Positions 19,562 to 30,113 of a stretch of 64,000 nucleotides of DNA are shown here, piece by piece. The notes beneath the pieces were generated by a model. The model was not told the origin of the DNA. It saw only the letters and a program-made list of their open reading frames with translations, and made no database searches. The stretch is from Morella rubra (taxonomy: Eukaryota > Streptophyta > Magnoliopsida > Fagales > Myricaceae): contig RXIC02000446.1 of assembly GCA_003952965.2 (NCBI GenBank), positions 129,478-193,477 of the forward strand, given 5' to 3'. The position numbers and the translations under genes were made by a program. Numbering within the stretch: the first letter of the stretch is position 1; every line of letters begins with the position of its first letter.

Positions 19562-20079
19562 CTGCAACATACCCAATATCTAAAAATCACTATCCACGTT
19601 CCATTTGAACCAAATTAAGCTTTGTGAAATGTTTTGAAGTACATCTTGTGTCTATAAAAGCAAAGCAAAAGAGAAATGTTTTCAAATGCAAGCGAATTAT
19701 AAGTTCAAAAATTCCAAATTTTAATGCCTCTGTCAAAATTGTGAATTGCAGTTTAATTCTTTATCGTTGATAAACGAACGAAACGAATGTCCGAAAACCA
19801 CTCTTTCAGCTCTGCTGTACTTCCCAATTGGTTCCTGAACAAGGAAGAACAAATGTGAGACAAATAAAACATGAAAAGATTTCAAAAAATCTCCAAGCGA
19901 CAATGCATTTGCCTTTCCTAGCTGCGTGGTTGCTCAGAAAACTACACATAGAGTAAATTCCAATCAAAGCCCTAAATCCCGAATCTGCCAATCAAATCCC
20001 CAATGTATCAAACCCTAAACACTCTAGTTCAAAGAGAGATAAGCCATCATGCTTAGGTTAGACAAAAAATAACTATAAC

Positions 20080-20209
20080 TTGGTGAGAGAGAGAGAGATT
20101 CGGCGCCCAAAGAGAGATTCCGGCCAAGAGACAAAGAGAGAGTTGAGAGGAGCACTCACGGTCGGCAATGGCGACTGGACGGTGAGAGGGACAGAGTTGT
20201 GTGTTTGTG

Positions 20210-20241
<32 letters not shown>

Positions 20242-20400
20242 TTGTGTGTCTGCGCGAAAGTGAGAGAGAGAGATCAAGGGAGACAAGGTCGCAGGGAGGA
20301 AGGATGGAGAGAGAAAGGAGAAGGACGGCGTGGGTAGAGAGAGCACAGCGACGAGGGAAGCATGGCGTCTAAAATCTGTTTGAAAGTTTGAAACTTTAGA
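20080..20400 (-). other. CT-rich leader-like region with GA/CT microsatellite, inside the CACTA element
   Basis: Read on the minus strand, this is dense in CTCTCT tracts with a pure run at about 20216-20240, followed by a possible GTGAGT donor near 20158. It looks like a plant 5' untranslated region and lies upstream of the MCM10-like pieces on the same strand, so it may be the captured promoter and leader of that gene. That link is inferred. Confidence 0.4.
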
Positions 20401-21739
20401 CAGTGACTTTAGAAAAAAGAGGTAACCCGCCCGAAGTCTAAAATCTGTTCTCGCGGCATTTTATTTATTCAAGTAGATTTCAAAACGGATGATAGTCGAA
20501 AAATATTAATGGATGATAGTCGACAGTGAATTTGGATGTGTCATTCTCTTAAAAATATTAATACATTAAATAATATAAGATTGAAATATATAAACAAAAT
20601 ATTAATTATGTGTAAATATAAGTATTGCACTCTTTATTATTTGACGAGATTTCTAATTGATACTAATTTTATAGACAAAAAAGTATACTTAAGCTAATCA
20701 ATCAATAAGAGACATAATTTATGGACTATTACGGTAATCAATATTGATTTACTTATTTATTTTCCCAATCATAACATATACTTTAAATTTATATTATATA
20801 GCATATATGATGCAAAGGTACCCTACATTATGGGGGCGTTCGGGAGTAAAAATTTTGGGGTTAGTTTTGGAGATTTTGGGTTTTGTGAAAAAATAAAGAT
20901 ATTTTTTATGGGATTTGATTTTGGATATCATAACATAATAAAAATGAATATATTGATAAGGAATGAGAGATTATTTTATAACTTTTTAATGTGAGTAGAA
21001 ATGTTGGGGGGTGGAAATTTCCACCCCCGAACACCACTTATATATCCTAAAGTGATAATATAATATACTCATTAATTAAATAAATTCTAATACATACATA
21101 ACGTGGCATACATCTATACATTCTAATGTGTTATAATATCCTATAAGCTAATTTCTCTATAAGATAAATGATTTATGGACAACTGTGGTAACCAATATTT
21201 AATTTACTCATTTTTTTCTCAACCATGATTGACACTTTAGCCCTATATCATATATCATATGTGATACAAAGGTATCATATACTATATACCATAATATAAT
21301 ACGATATATCATGCTATAACACTATCATACATCAGTGACATACTATACTATATAAAATATTTAATCTTAATATGTACAAATACTATACATATAGATGAGT
21401 GACAAAATATTCAATATTAATATGTACAAATACTATGCTATACACATAGTTTTGAACATGACAGACATCCATTCCATATAATATCTCATAATGTATGATG
21501 ATGTAATAATATATAACACATTATACAACAACAACATATATAGTCACCAAGTTATATCATATCAATTTCAATTTTCATAACACTCCTCTAATTTCATATT
21601 CTATTAAGTGGGTCCCTTAGAATAAATTTTTTTTCAAATATATTACTATACAATATAATATATTATATAACATATAAAATAATTATTAACATCAAATAAC
21701 TTAAAAATAATAAATAATCATGTAATTGTATATAGCAGT
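20400..21739. other. AT-rich interior of the CACTA element
   Basis: No gene. There are long AT-rich runs with repeated ATAT and CATA words. A short region at about 20832-21045 begins GGGGGCGTTCGG and ends CACCCCCGAACACC, which could be the inverted ends of a small nested element, but I cannot define a target duplication. Confidence 0.4.
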
Positions 21740-22090
21740 GTTTTTGTTTTTGTTGAGTTTTAGAAGTGCTTTGGAAAAACACCACTAAAACTTAACACAC
21801 CAAAGCGCCGCTATAAGTGTGTGAGTTTTAGTGACGTTTTTCCAAACGCCTCAACACCAAAATGCCGCTACACCAAAAGTTCGACCTGTAGCGGCGTTTG
21901 AAGAAAAACGCCGCTAAAGATCAAACATGTGGCAATTTTTTTTACAAATGTTGCTAAAGATCAAACTTTTAGCAGCGTTTTTTGAAAAATGGTGCTAGAA
22001 GTCAAACTTTTAGCAGTGCTTTTTGAAAAACGTTGCCAAAAGTTTGATTTTTAGCTGCGTTTTTAGCGACCGCCACTAAAGACCAGTTTT
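21740..22090 (+). repeat. Subterminal repeat array of the CACTA element
   Basis: At least six copies of a motif near TTTAGCRGCGTTTTTNGAAAAA occur in both orientations. Related copies are less regular at 17630-17900. In this superfamily such arrays are transposase-binding sites; that role is inferred here. Confidence 0.7.
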
Positions 22091-22801
22091 TTTGTAGTGT
22101 GTAACTCTCTACCAATCTTTAGTAGGTGCTTTTGCAGTATCTTGTTATTATTCGGTCAGATCTTGCTCACAACATTAATAATGTATGACAGTTTCTTCAT
22201 TCACCCACGAAGGTGCATTTCATGGCCATCAAATGCATCTTTCGCTTTGTTAAGGGTACAATCCATTTTGGTTTGAATATTTCTCATGCTAGTGATCATT
22301 CACTTGTGGCCTATTCTAATGCAGATTGGTCAGGCTGTCTCGACACTAGACAATCTACTTCTAATTTGTTGCGCTCTTGGGCAATAATTTGCTCTCTTGG
22401 AGAGCTAAAGAGCATCCAATTGTTTCTCGCGCTACCGTTGAGTCAAAATATCATTCTTTGGCCTCTACTGCTGCTAAAGTTGTTTGGTTACAGAATTTAA
22501 TGTGTGAACTACATCGCCCTCTCTCTATTCCCGCCGTCATCCACTATGACAATCAGAGTGTAATTTTCATGTCCTCTAATCCGATTACTCATCCTCATTC
22601 CAAGCATATTGAACTTGATTATCATTTTGTTCGTGAATTGGTTGCTACTAGTAAAGTTCGTGTTAAGTTTATTTTTATTGCTCTTCAGATTGCGAACTTG
22701 TTCACTAAGAGTTTTTCTTGTGATCAGTTTGTTCATTTTCATCAACAGCTTATCGTTACTAGTGCTGCCTCTCCATCCACAATTAGCTTGAGGGGGGATA
22801 T

Positions 22802-23332
22802 TGAGAGTAATACCAGCCCATCACAGAATAAATCCCACACCAGTCTTGACATTCCTTTAGCGATTGTGCAAATCACTGTTAGTTTAGGAAATACATATAT
22901 TTTGTATATTTGTGAACTTTCCTTTCTGTCACAAATTGTACATATACTTTCTAATATATATATATACGGCAAATTGTGTCCTCTGTCATTATGTAGCGGA
23001 AACTTTACTTCATACATGTAGTCGAAACCATTATCATGGCCCTTAAGGTCAGTTTGAGTTTGTATTGTGCTCCACCCTCTGTGGTCAGTTTGTATTATCC
23101 TCTGGCCCTTAAGGTCGGCTTGTGGTTATTTTGGTTGTTTTCCAACCCTTTTGGTTGTTCATGGCTCAGCACTTGTGGCCGGATTGACTTCCAAATATTT
23201 GGATTTGACATATTGTAGGACCTTTGAGTCTGTTTGGGCTTTTTTACTCGCCTTTGGACGTTTTTCTAGATGGTATCGACTTTTTTTTTCTCAAATTTAA
23301 TATATAAATTACATTTGCCTAAAAAAAAGGCA
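22802..23332 (+). repeat. Probable 3' LTR of copia 1
   Basis: Starts TGAGAG a few bases after the purine tract and ends GGCA immediately before receptor-exon sequence. Its partner is 49287-49784. Inside are repeated GGTCAGTTTG/GGTCGGCTTG words. The boundaries are inferred from TG..CA and from where similarity to receptor exons starts. Confidence 0.55.
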
Positions 23333-23900
23333 CAAAGAAAGTTGTCGGCACCTAGTAACTCTCTCTCTCTCTCTCTCACACGTACACACATTTTCTATCT
23401 GACATATGCTGCTACGCACATAAAGATAGATATGCAAATGCGTAGGCTCACATTGAAACAAACATTATCAATATAATGGAAGGAGTACATGTCACCAGAG
23501 TATGCAATGGAAGGGTTGTATTTGACAAAATTAATGTCTTCAACTTTGGTGTCTTAACAATGGAGATAGTCAGTGGCAAGAGAAACAATTGTTACCATGT
23601 TGGAAGTCCCTGCCTAAACTTAATTGGACATGTAAGCAAAATATATTATCATGGTTTAGCGAACTTCAGTATTGTACACGTGATCTAAGATATGACTCTT
23701 AAATTGGTCCAGGTGCTGGACTTAATTGGACATTGTTGCTTCAACATTGAACGAGGCATATCCTGCACGTCAAATGTTAAGGCGTATTCAGATTAGGCTC
23801 TTATGTGTGCAAGAACAAGTGACAGATCATTATCCGCTAACCATGCTAGATGTTTTGTTCGTGCTGGGAAATTAAACTGCTATTCCATCACCAAAGAAGC
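23333..23900 (+). pseudogene. Receptor-kinase remnant R1 (end of exon 5, exons 6-7)
   Basis: The first bases match the last codons of kinase exon 5 (VVGT in A and B), followed by the same CT-rich intron. Exon 6 is at about 23483-23632, with [12 protein letters not shown] recognisable across frames. Exon 7 is at about 23713-23890 and carries indels. The sequence begins exactly where the copia LTR ends, which suggests the retrotransposon had landed in exon 5 and the upstream half was later deleted. R2 at 49785-50350 is the duplicate. Confidence 0.8.
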
Positions 23901-23924
23901 TATCAAAGATTACTACATAGAGAA

Positions 23925-24060
23925 AATATAAAGATTTTTCTACAAGTCTCTTTCCTGCATTATTTTCAACTTGGTATCAAAGCTCCCGATTAAACACCCC
24001 TAAATTCTTCTACCACCACACACTTTCTCTCACCGTTCAGTGTCAGTGGTTGCTATTCTT
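23925..24060 (+). mobile_element. Tail of LTR with primer-binding site (behind R1)
   Basis: TTATTTTCAACTTGGTATCAAAGC at about 23960-23985 repeats the LTR end and primer-site motif seen behind A and B. The rest of the LTR is gone. A second copy lies at 50395-50425. Confidence 0.55.
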
Positions 24061-24219
24061 TTGATATAAATACTTATAGAGAGCTCCTCTCTTCCTGATT
24101 TGTCATCTGTTGGAAGAATTTCCTCAGTTCGATCCATCACGCTCCCCTACTTGCCATCCAAGCATTCTACCCAATTTTGCACTTCGATCAAAACGTTATT
24201 TTTCCTTCAATCCAAGGCT

Positions 24220-24380
24220 GTGGCGTTTGTTTGCCAAAATTTCGAGGAATATTTTTAAAATTTTGGGAATCTTTTAGATATTAAAGTTTATTGGGGTTTA
24301 TACAAAGTTGTGCAAATTTTGAAGTGTGTTTGACTTGTTCTAAATTTTGATACCTCGAAATATTGGGAAACAAACGCCAC
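24220..24380. mobile_element. Small inverted-repeat element (MITE) in D1
   Basis: Ends GTGGCGTTTGTTT and AAACAAACGCCAC form inverted repeats that continue imperfectly for about 30 bp. The D3 spacer near 50670 lacks the element. The target duplication is not clear, so I do not assign a superfamily. Confidence 0.7.
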
Positions 24381-24392
24381 TATCTCTATAGA

Positions 24393-24660
24393 TCAGCGAA
24401 AAAATTGATGTTTATGCTCAAGATTTTGCTCCGTGAGCCGCCACACGCTCCCCCATATGTCACCTAAAAGATTTGCACTTGCATCATGCACCCTGGCAAC
24501 TCCATCAAACACGTGCCAAGTTGCACTACGCATGTGTTCACTAGCCCGACCCATTTTTCTATTACCGAACTTGTTTTGACCCATTTCAACGACTTTGGAC
24601 AATCTGGCCCACCAACATTACCCGTTCCATGCAAACCCATCAGAATTTCGAAGTTACGCT
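24393..24660 (-). other. Unrecognised conserved coding-like segment, D1
   Basis: Minus-strand frame 24602-24393 (NLLGDIWGS, ASEHM) with the upstream part in another frame (LHGTGN, LKWVK). D3 carries a diverged version at 50942-50715 in which both parts lie in one frame (GFHGTGN, KQLKWVK, ASEHK, HANLLGD). Conservation of protein-like sequence across copies suggests a former gene fragment. I do not recognise the family. Confidence 0.35.
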
Positions 24661-25177
24661 TGTTTCGACAAGAGTAATAGCAGTACTAGGATAATAAATA
24701 TTATTTATTAGTACTTGTTTTTGTTTTTGCCCTCTTACACTTCATCGCCACATCAGCATTGAAAGTATACTTTGACCAGGTGACTGCAGACTTGCCCGTT
24801 TACTTTTGGTGTCGTTTGATTAGATCAAATTTTTTTTCTTTTTTAAGAAATTTTTTAAAAGCAAAAAATTTTATAGTCAAACAATGAAATTTTGAAATTT
24901 TTGCACAAACTACAACTTCTTTTCACACCAACTCTAATACTATTTCATGCAAACTCGAACAACTTTTTATTAAAAAATAAGCTATCAAATCATTTCTTTC
25001 CATATTTTTTCATAAAATAATTTCAACAAATCATGTATGTATATTTCTTCACAAACTCTCATTAAAATCAATCTACTATTAAATATCCTTAAAAAATTTC
25101 ACCAACCTTTCACAAACTCCTATAAAAGTATATATCTCAGTATTTTCCCTAAAAATCTTGAAATATGAAAATTTTTA

Positions 25178-27530
25178 GGGAAATTCAATTTTTGGTCACT
25201 AGGTTTTAACCCTTTTTACGAAATAATAACTAGAATTTTTTTTTTTTTAAAGTTTTTAGTCACTAAGTTTATGCCCTTGTAAATAATTGGTCATTCTATC
25301 AGTTGAACGTTATTTTGACTAACAGGAACCTGTCCACGTCAGCCACGTTACCTTATCACCCATGTTTTTTCCACGTCACTTCCCCTCCAACCTAAAACAT
25401 TTAAAAACTACAGACCGTTGTTGGCTGAATTAAAATCCAATCCGCACTGTTTTAAGTTTGTGATGCCTTAGCCTTGCGAACTACCTCTTTATCGTTTGAG
25501 TTTTATTCTTAAGTGTCAAAGCCCAAATCAAAGAGAATTATTGCTACACGAACTTGTCGAGGTCGGCAGTGGAGACGAATACATCGATCTCGAGGAGGTC
25601 AAAGTGCCCATGAGAGTTGGATTCAGAGGGCTGCTCGAACTTGTACGTCGTGGAGGGCGGCAAGGTCAGTGGCTCTGTTTATTGGGTTGAGCTTGGGGAG
25701 AACATCCAGAAGCCATGAGAAGCTGAACCAAACTTCGCAAACAATCGACAAACCCCATATCCACATTGCATCCTGGTTGGGGTTGCAAAGACGCCATGCG
25801 AGGAACAAAGCTAGAACTACGTACTATATGGATCACAATCAGTAGCCTGTTCAAATAGAAACAACATACGGTCATGTTTCACTAGGCACCATGCTACATC
25901 ATGCGAAACCATGTCTCCTTTAATCGAAGTTGAAAATTTTCAAGTAGAACCCCACAAGCATTAAACAATATTTTTGTCCTAGAACTACTTGCCTATAGAA
26001 GAGCAAAGCAGAAAACAGGGGATATAGAAAGAGTTCTGGTCTAGCGAATAAGAAAATTCCACTTTGAGCACAAGAGTCCAGGTGAGAGATGCTGCAATAA
26101 CTTGAAAATGGCATAAAAATTTTGACAGTTTTAGACTTGGTTCATCTCTTTGAACCAACCCTCAAGCCCCACTATCACAATCTAAAGCCCATTTCCTTAA
26201 GGGCTGTGTGGATAGCTTAAGCAAGCTCGTGCATGCATATCCACTTCATCTTAAAGGAATTCAAAATAAAGAATGTCATTATACATTTAGGCTGTGTTGA
26301 CGTGGTGGGGCCAGGATATTTCTTTAGGGGGCGAATTAATTTATTATTATTATTTAAATAAAATAAAAAAATAATTTTATATACGAATTGTAACTTATAA
26401 CAAAAGAATAGTACGCATATAGCAATTTCAATTTGGATACATCAAAAAATCAAACACAGAAACCTATGATTCTATAAATCTCCTATCATAATTGAATTCG
26501 ACTATGTTTTAAAGAATAAAAGTTATCTATCAAAACAGTTCTATACTAAAAGTTGCAACAATAGCATCTGCGATGTGCCTTAAAAGAGATAAAAGATTCA
26601 GAGTAGAAGAAAAGCAGTTTGCCGTTAAAAAAAAAAAGTCCTCCTTCAAAAGTTCAAAAGTTTTGATTTTGATGAGAGATGACCTAGTCTAAGAAAATGT
26701 AACAATATTTGCTTTGAAAAGAAAATTTCAACTTCAAAAACCGACTTTCAAAGGAAGTTGGAGCTTTTGCATTTCCAAAACTCCAAGGCAATATATTTGC
26801 ATAGAAAAGCCTTCTTTAACTGTTCAATTGACATTTTAAATTTCAAAATTCCTTAATCATAGGAATTTTTTTAATATTAACTAAATTCCTTAAAATTTGT
26901 ATAGATATGAACAATTTTCCAAAAAAATTGGGGGGGGCAGGATAACCAGGTGGGGGGAAATTTTTTTCAAAATTCCTTAATATAAGGATTTTTTCAAAAA
27001 ATTTGGGGAGTGGTGGCCCCTGGATCCACCTCTAGTTGTGCACTTGTAAGGGCTAAGAATAGTTGCTGGAATCTTAAGCTCCCTTGTGAGTGGCTTTCAG
27101 GGCTTGTCCATAAAATCCGACATGCTCATCCCGCTGTCTTGTCCATAATCATCCCCCTCCTTTGACCAAAAAGCATTACCAATGCTGAACCTCCCCTTTG
27201 TCTCGAACAACCAGCAGTTGTGGTCGAAATCCCCAGTTTGGCTCCTCAAATGGTGGTTTGCAAGGCATCACAAACTTAAAACAGAGCGGATTGGATTTTA
27301 ATTCAGCCAACAACGTTCTGTCGTTTTAGGCTGAGGGAAAGTGACGTAGAAAAAATATAGGTGATAGGGTAATGTGGCTGACGTGGACATGATTCTCATT
27401 AGTCAAAATAATGGTCAAGTGACAGAATGATCAATTATTTACAAGGACATACTCAGTGATTAAAAACTGAAAAAAAATGACTATTTCATTAAAAAGGGTC
27501 AAAAACTAGTGATCAAAAATTGAATTTCTC
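25178..27530. mobile_element. Pack-MULE carrying a CSLD gene fragment, copy 1
   Basis: Terminal inverted repeats of about 270-280 bp (25178-25460 and 27262-27530) begin GGGAAATTCAATTTTTGG and GAGAAATTCAATTTTTGA. They are flanked by a perfect 9-bp duplication AAATTTTTA (25169-25177 and 27531-27539). Long terminal repeats plus 9-bp duplications are the signature of Mutator-like elements. The interior holds no transposase but does hold a host gene fragment, which makes it a Pack-MULE. D4 near 39583-39592 has one copy of the 9-mer with matching flanks on both sides and no insert, so it is the empty site. Confidence 0.92.
25520..27275 (-). pseudogene. CSLD: Captured cellulose synthase-like D fragment, copy 1
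   Basis: CSLD proteins are Golgi or plasma-membrane glycosyltransferases with an N-terminal membrane pair before the catalytic domain. On the minus strand, 27270-27044 reads [33 protein letters not shown], then a GT donor. A 1197-bp intron (27043-25847) ends in GAACAG. The next exon from 25846 reads LLIVIHIV, then [42 protein letters not shown] and, in a shifted frame, IDVFVSTAD. Order and wording fit the end of CSLD exon 1 and the start of exon 2, covering the first two membrane helices. TGA replaces the Trp of the usual KPWKPL (27097-27099), and at least two frameshifts follow. Keeping the intron shows capture from genomic DNA, not from RNA. Confidence 0.88.
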
Positions 27531-27539
27531 AAATTTTTA

Positions 27540-28645
27540 ACTTACCAAACATCACTTAAAGTCGGTGGTGGAATTAGTAGCTGAATGGATAGGCATGATG
27601 CCTAAATGAATGAGGAAAAGTATTTTACGCTATAGACTTTCCCAATGAATGGACGGGCTCATGCTTATTATAATCTGTTTGTCTCTTAAAATTTTGATTT
27701 AATAAAATAATGATTCAATCATCTCTTTTCAGTGTAATAAATATTAAAATTATCATTTTCTATGCGTCTTGGCAAAATTTTCCTACACTAAAAAATTTTA
27801 GCCGCCGAAAATTCTGCAAACACCGGTATATTTCCCCAGCTTTCGAGTCAAAGTAAGAGAACGATCATTGTCTACGTCTTTTAGCTTCAGCCGGTCTCGT
27901 AACGGCACCGGTGCCGTCCACAATTTTTTAAACCCTCGAGAAAAATGCTCATATATTGGGCCTCATACAATCATCGGTCTCATCAAGAATGGTATTTATA
28001 TGACAGGCAGGGTCAGAGGTAAGGCTAAACTGAGACATTCATACTTACGTGCTAAGCTAATTTCTTCCAAAAATCACCACAAACATTTTAACTTTTTTAA
28101 TTTTCAATTAATAATACGATTTAAAAAAATAAAAAATTTTAAAATTCTCTCTCACCCTATCAAATAATCTCCTTCCATCATAATAAAAATAAAAAAATTC
28201 TCAAATAATCTCTCTTTACTTTTTCAATAACTCTCACAAAATTCTACTTTTTTTCACTCGTTTCTTATAAAACTCAATAAAAACTCATATCTCTCAATTT
28301 TTTCAACATTCCTTAAATATTTTTAAATTATAAGGTTTCTAAACAAGTCCTATATTTTTCCTTATTTTAATTGTATGAAATGGTCACCCATGACACGTTG
28401 CTTGTCACTTTCTTGTGAAGCGTTACAAGTGCGGTACTGATGATGGTTAACTGCAGTTTCTGACTAATAAGAAACTTTAGAGGTGCGTCAAGCATCTTTA
28501 CAAATTAAAATGATCTATAAGCAATATAGATCATTTTAATGCATGTTACTAACAAAGGTATATGTATGAGTACCTTCGTTCCAATTCCTGGAAATGCAGC
28601 CGCTGCCTGGCCCTAAAAGGTTGAAAATCGTTCACCGGGAAAGCC
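27540..28645 (+). other. Upstream region of receptor fragment E
   Basis: AT-rich non-coding sequence. It includes the GPHTIIG segment (27868-28050) and, at 28504-28540, a perfect 16-bp palindrome. It lacks about 55 bp present at 33001-33055 in D2. Confidence 0.55.
28504..28540. promoter_or_regulatory. 16-bp inverted repeat upstream of E
   Basis: Arms ATTAAAATGATCTATA and its exact complement, separated by AGCAA. The same element precedes F and H. In A and G the right arm is degenerate. Confidence 0.5.
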
Positions 28646-28880
28646 ATGCTGCGAAAGAGTTATTTACATCATTATTGCTTCTCTCCCTCGTCTTCCGTAA
28701 CTCTGTTTCCATGACACTGTTACTATTAAGGACGGCGACATCCTAGTCTCAACCAATAAAACCTTCGCACTGGGTTTTTCAGCCCTCCAAATTCTAGCCA
28801 CCGCTTCGTCGGAATTTGGTAGATATTAAACAGAGACAATCCTTATTACCTGAGGTGGGAAACCTCTCCTCACCAAAAAC
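28646..28880 (+). pseudogene. Receptor-kinase 5' fragment E
   Basis: Starts like F (signal peptide, then TFALGFFS and RFVGIW) but has lost bases at the start codon region (CCATGCTGCG in place of CTATGTGGTCTGCG) and about 20 bp after the signal peptide. After about 28830 only shreds of the B-lectin exon remain. It marks the right edge of the D1 unit, where tandem duplication placed D2 against a cut receptor gene. Confidence 0.8.
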
Positions 28881-29153
28881 TAAGATTTACAAACGATCTT
28901 TTCAAACAATTCTCTTCTTATTTTCAAAAAGATCCCGTCAAATTTCTAGTGTCTCCAGCCGTTTGAAGTTGTCAGTGAGTGTTTGCTATTCTTTTGAATA
29001 TAAATACTATATAGAGCAGCTTCCTCTATTTTAGTCATCTCGTGGAAGTAATCTATCCTCAGTTCAAATCTATCACGCTCCCCTACTTGCCACCAAGCAT
29101 TCTACCCATATTGCACTTCGATCAAAACGTTATTTTTCCTTCAATCCAAGGCT

Positions 29154-29312
29154 GTGGCGTTTGTTTGCCAAAATTTCAAAGAATATTTTCAAAATTTTGG
29201 GAATCTTTTAGATATTAAAGTTTATTGGGGTTATACAAAGTTGTGCAAATTTTGAAGTGTGTTTGACTTGTTCTAAATTTTGATACCTCGAAATATTGGA
29301 AACAAACGCCAC
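29154..29312. mobile_element. Small inverted-repeat element (MITE) in D2
   Basis: Copy of 24220-24380 with the same GTGGCGTTTG ends. It was duplicated with the spacer. Confidence 0.7.
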
Positions 29313-29324
29313 TATCTCTATAGA

Positions 29325-29590
29325 TCAGCGAAAAAATTGATGTTTATGCTCAAGATTTTGCTCCGTGAGCCGCCACACGCTCCCCCATATGTCACCTAAA
29401 AGATTTGCACTTGCATCATGCACCCTGGCAACTCCATCAAACACGTGCCAAGTTGCACTACGCATGTGTTCACTAGCCCGACCCATTTTTCTATTACCGA
29501 ACTTGTTTTGACCCATTTCAACGACTTTGGACAATCTGGCCCACCAACATTACCCGTTCCATGCAAACCCATCAGAATTTCGAAGTTACG
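29325..29590 (-). other. Unrecognised conserved coding-like segment, D2
   Basis: Translates identically to 24602-24393. No family recognised. Confidence 0.3.
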
Positions 29591-30113
29591 CTTGTTTCGA
29601 CAAGAGTAATAGCAGTACTAGGATAATAAATATTATTTATTAGTACTTGTTTTTGTTTTTGCCCTCTTACACTTCATCGCCACATCAGCATTGAAAGTAT
29701 ACTTTGACCAGGTGACTGCAGACTTGCCCGTTTACTTTTGGTGTCGTTTGATTAGATCAAATTTTTTTTCTTTTTTAAGAAATTTTTAAAAGCAAAAAAT
29801 TTTATAGTCAAACAATGAAATTTTGAAATTTTTGCACAAACTACAACTTCTTTTCACACCAACTCTAATACTATTTCATGCAAACTCGAACAACTTTTTA
29901 TTAAAAAATAAGCTATCAAATCATTTCTTTCCATATTTTTTCATAAAATAATTTCAACAAATCATTGTATGTATATTTCTTCACAAACTCTCATTAAAAT
30001 CAATCTACTATTAAATATCCTTAAAAAATTTCACCAACCTTTTCACAAACTCCTATAAAAGTATAATATCTCAGTTATTTTCCGCTAAAAATCTTGAAAT
30101 ATGAAAATTTTTA

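Larger units (their letters stand above)
17612..22099 (+). mobile_element. CACTA (En/Spm) element nested in copia 1, non-autonomous
   Basis: The right end reads TTTGTAGTG at 22091-22099, which is CACTACAAA on the other strand. The left end is a variant, CAATACAAA, at 17612. TGT at 17609-17611 and again at 22100-22102 is the 3-bp target duplication. Joining the flanks across one TGT restores the sequence seen uninterrupted in copia 2 near 48680. Both subterminal zones (17625-17900 and 21740-22090) are packed with short direct and inverted motifs around AGCGGCGTTTTT, typical of this superfamily. No transposase is recognisable in the 4488 bp. The interior holds gene-like pieces on the minus strand. 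Confidence 0.9.
16140..23332 (+). mobile_element. Ty1/copia retrotransposon remnant 1, 5'-truncated, split by a CACTA element
   Basis: The order integrase C-end, reverse transcriptase, RNase H is that of Ty1/copia. Pieces: end of integrase about 16150-16380 (YAQHKFSP); reverse transcriptase 16762-17608 over several frames, with KNAFL, EEVYMDQP and the active-site motif; RNase H 22103-22790. A purine tract at about 22790-22798 is followed by a likely 3' LTR, 22802-23332, with TG..CA ends. Gag, protease and most of integrase are absent. The active-site motif reads YVND (17339-17350) instead of YVDD, so a catalytic Asp is lost, and frameshifts are frequent. The CACTA element at 17612-22099 interrupts it. 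Element 2 at 47225-49784 shares the same left truncation and the same right junction. Confidence 0.85.
24060..28880 (+). repeat. D1 spacer unit of the array
   Basis: Near-identical to D2 (about 28970-33820, offset 4932-4941) and, apart from insertions, to D3 (about 50480-51570 plus 58722-62350). It contains the MITE, the unrecognised segment, the Pack-MULE and the 5' end of a receptor gene. D4 (about 39110-40650) is an older, diverged copy. Confidence 0.85.

Noticed and set aside
20053..20346. 97-codon open frame over the GA/CT-rich region
   Set aside because: Low-complexity Ser/Leu or Arg/Glu translation on both strands, produced by the dinucleotide repeat.
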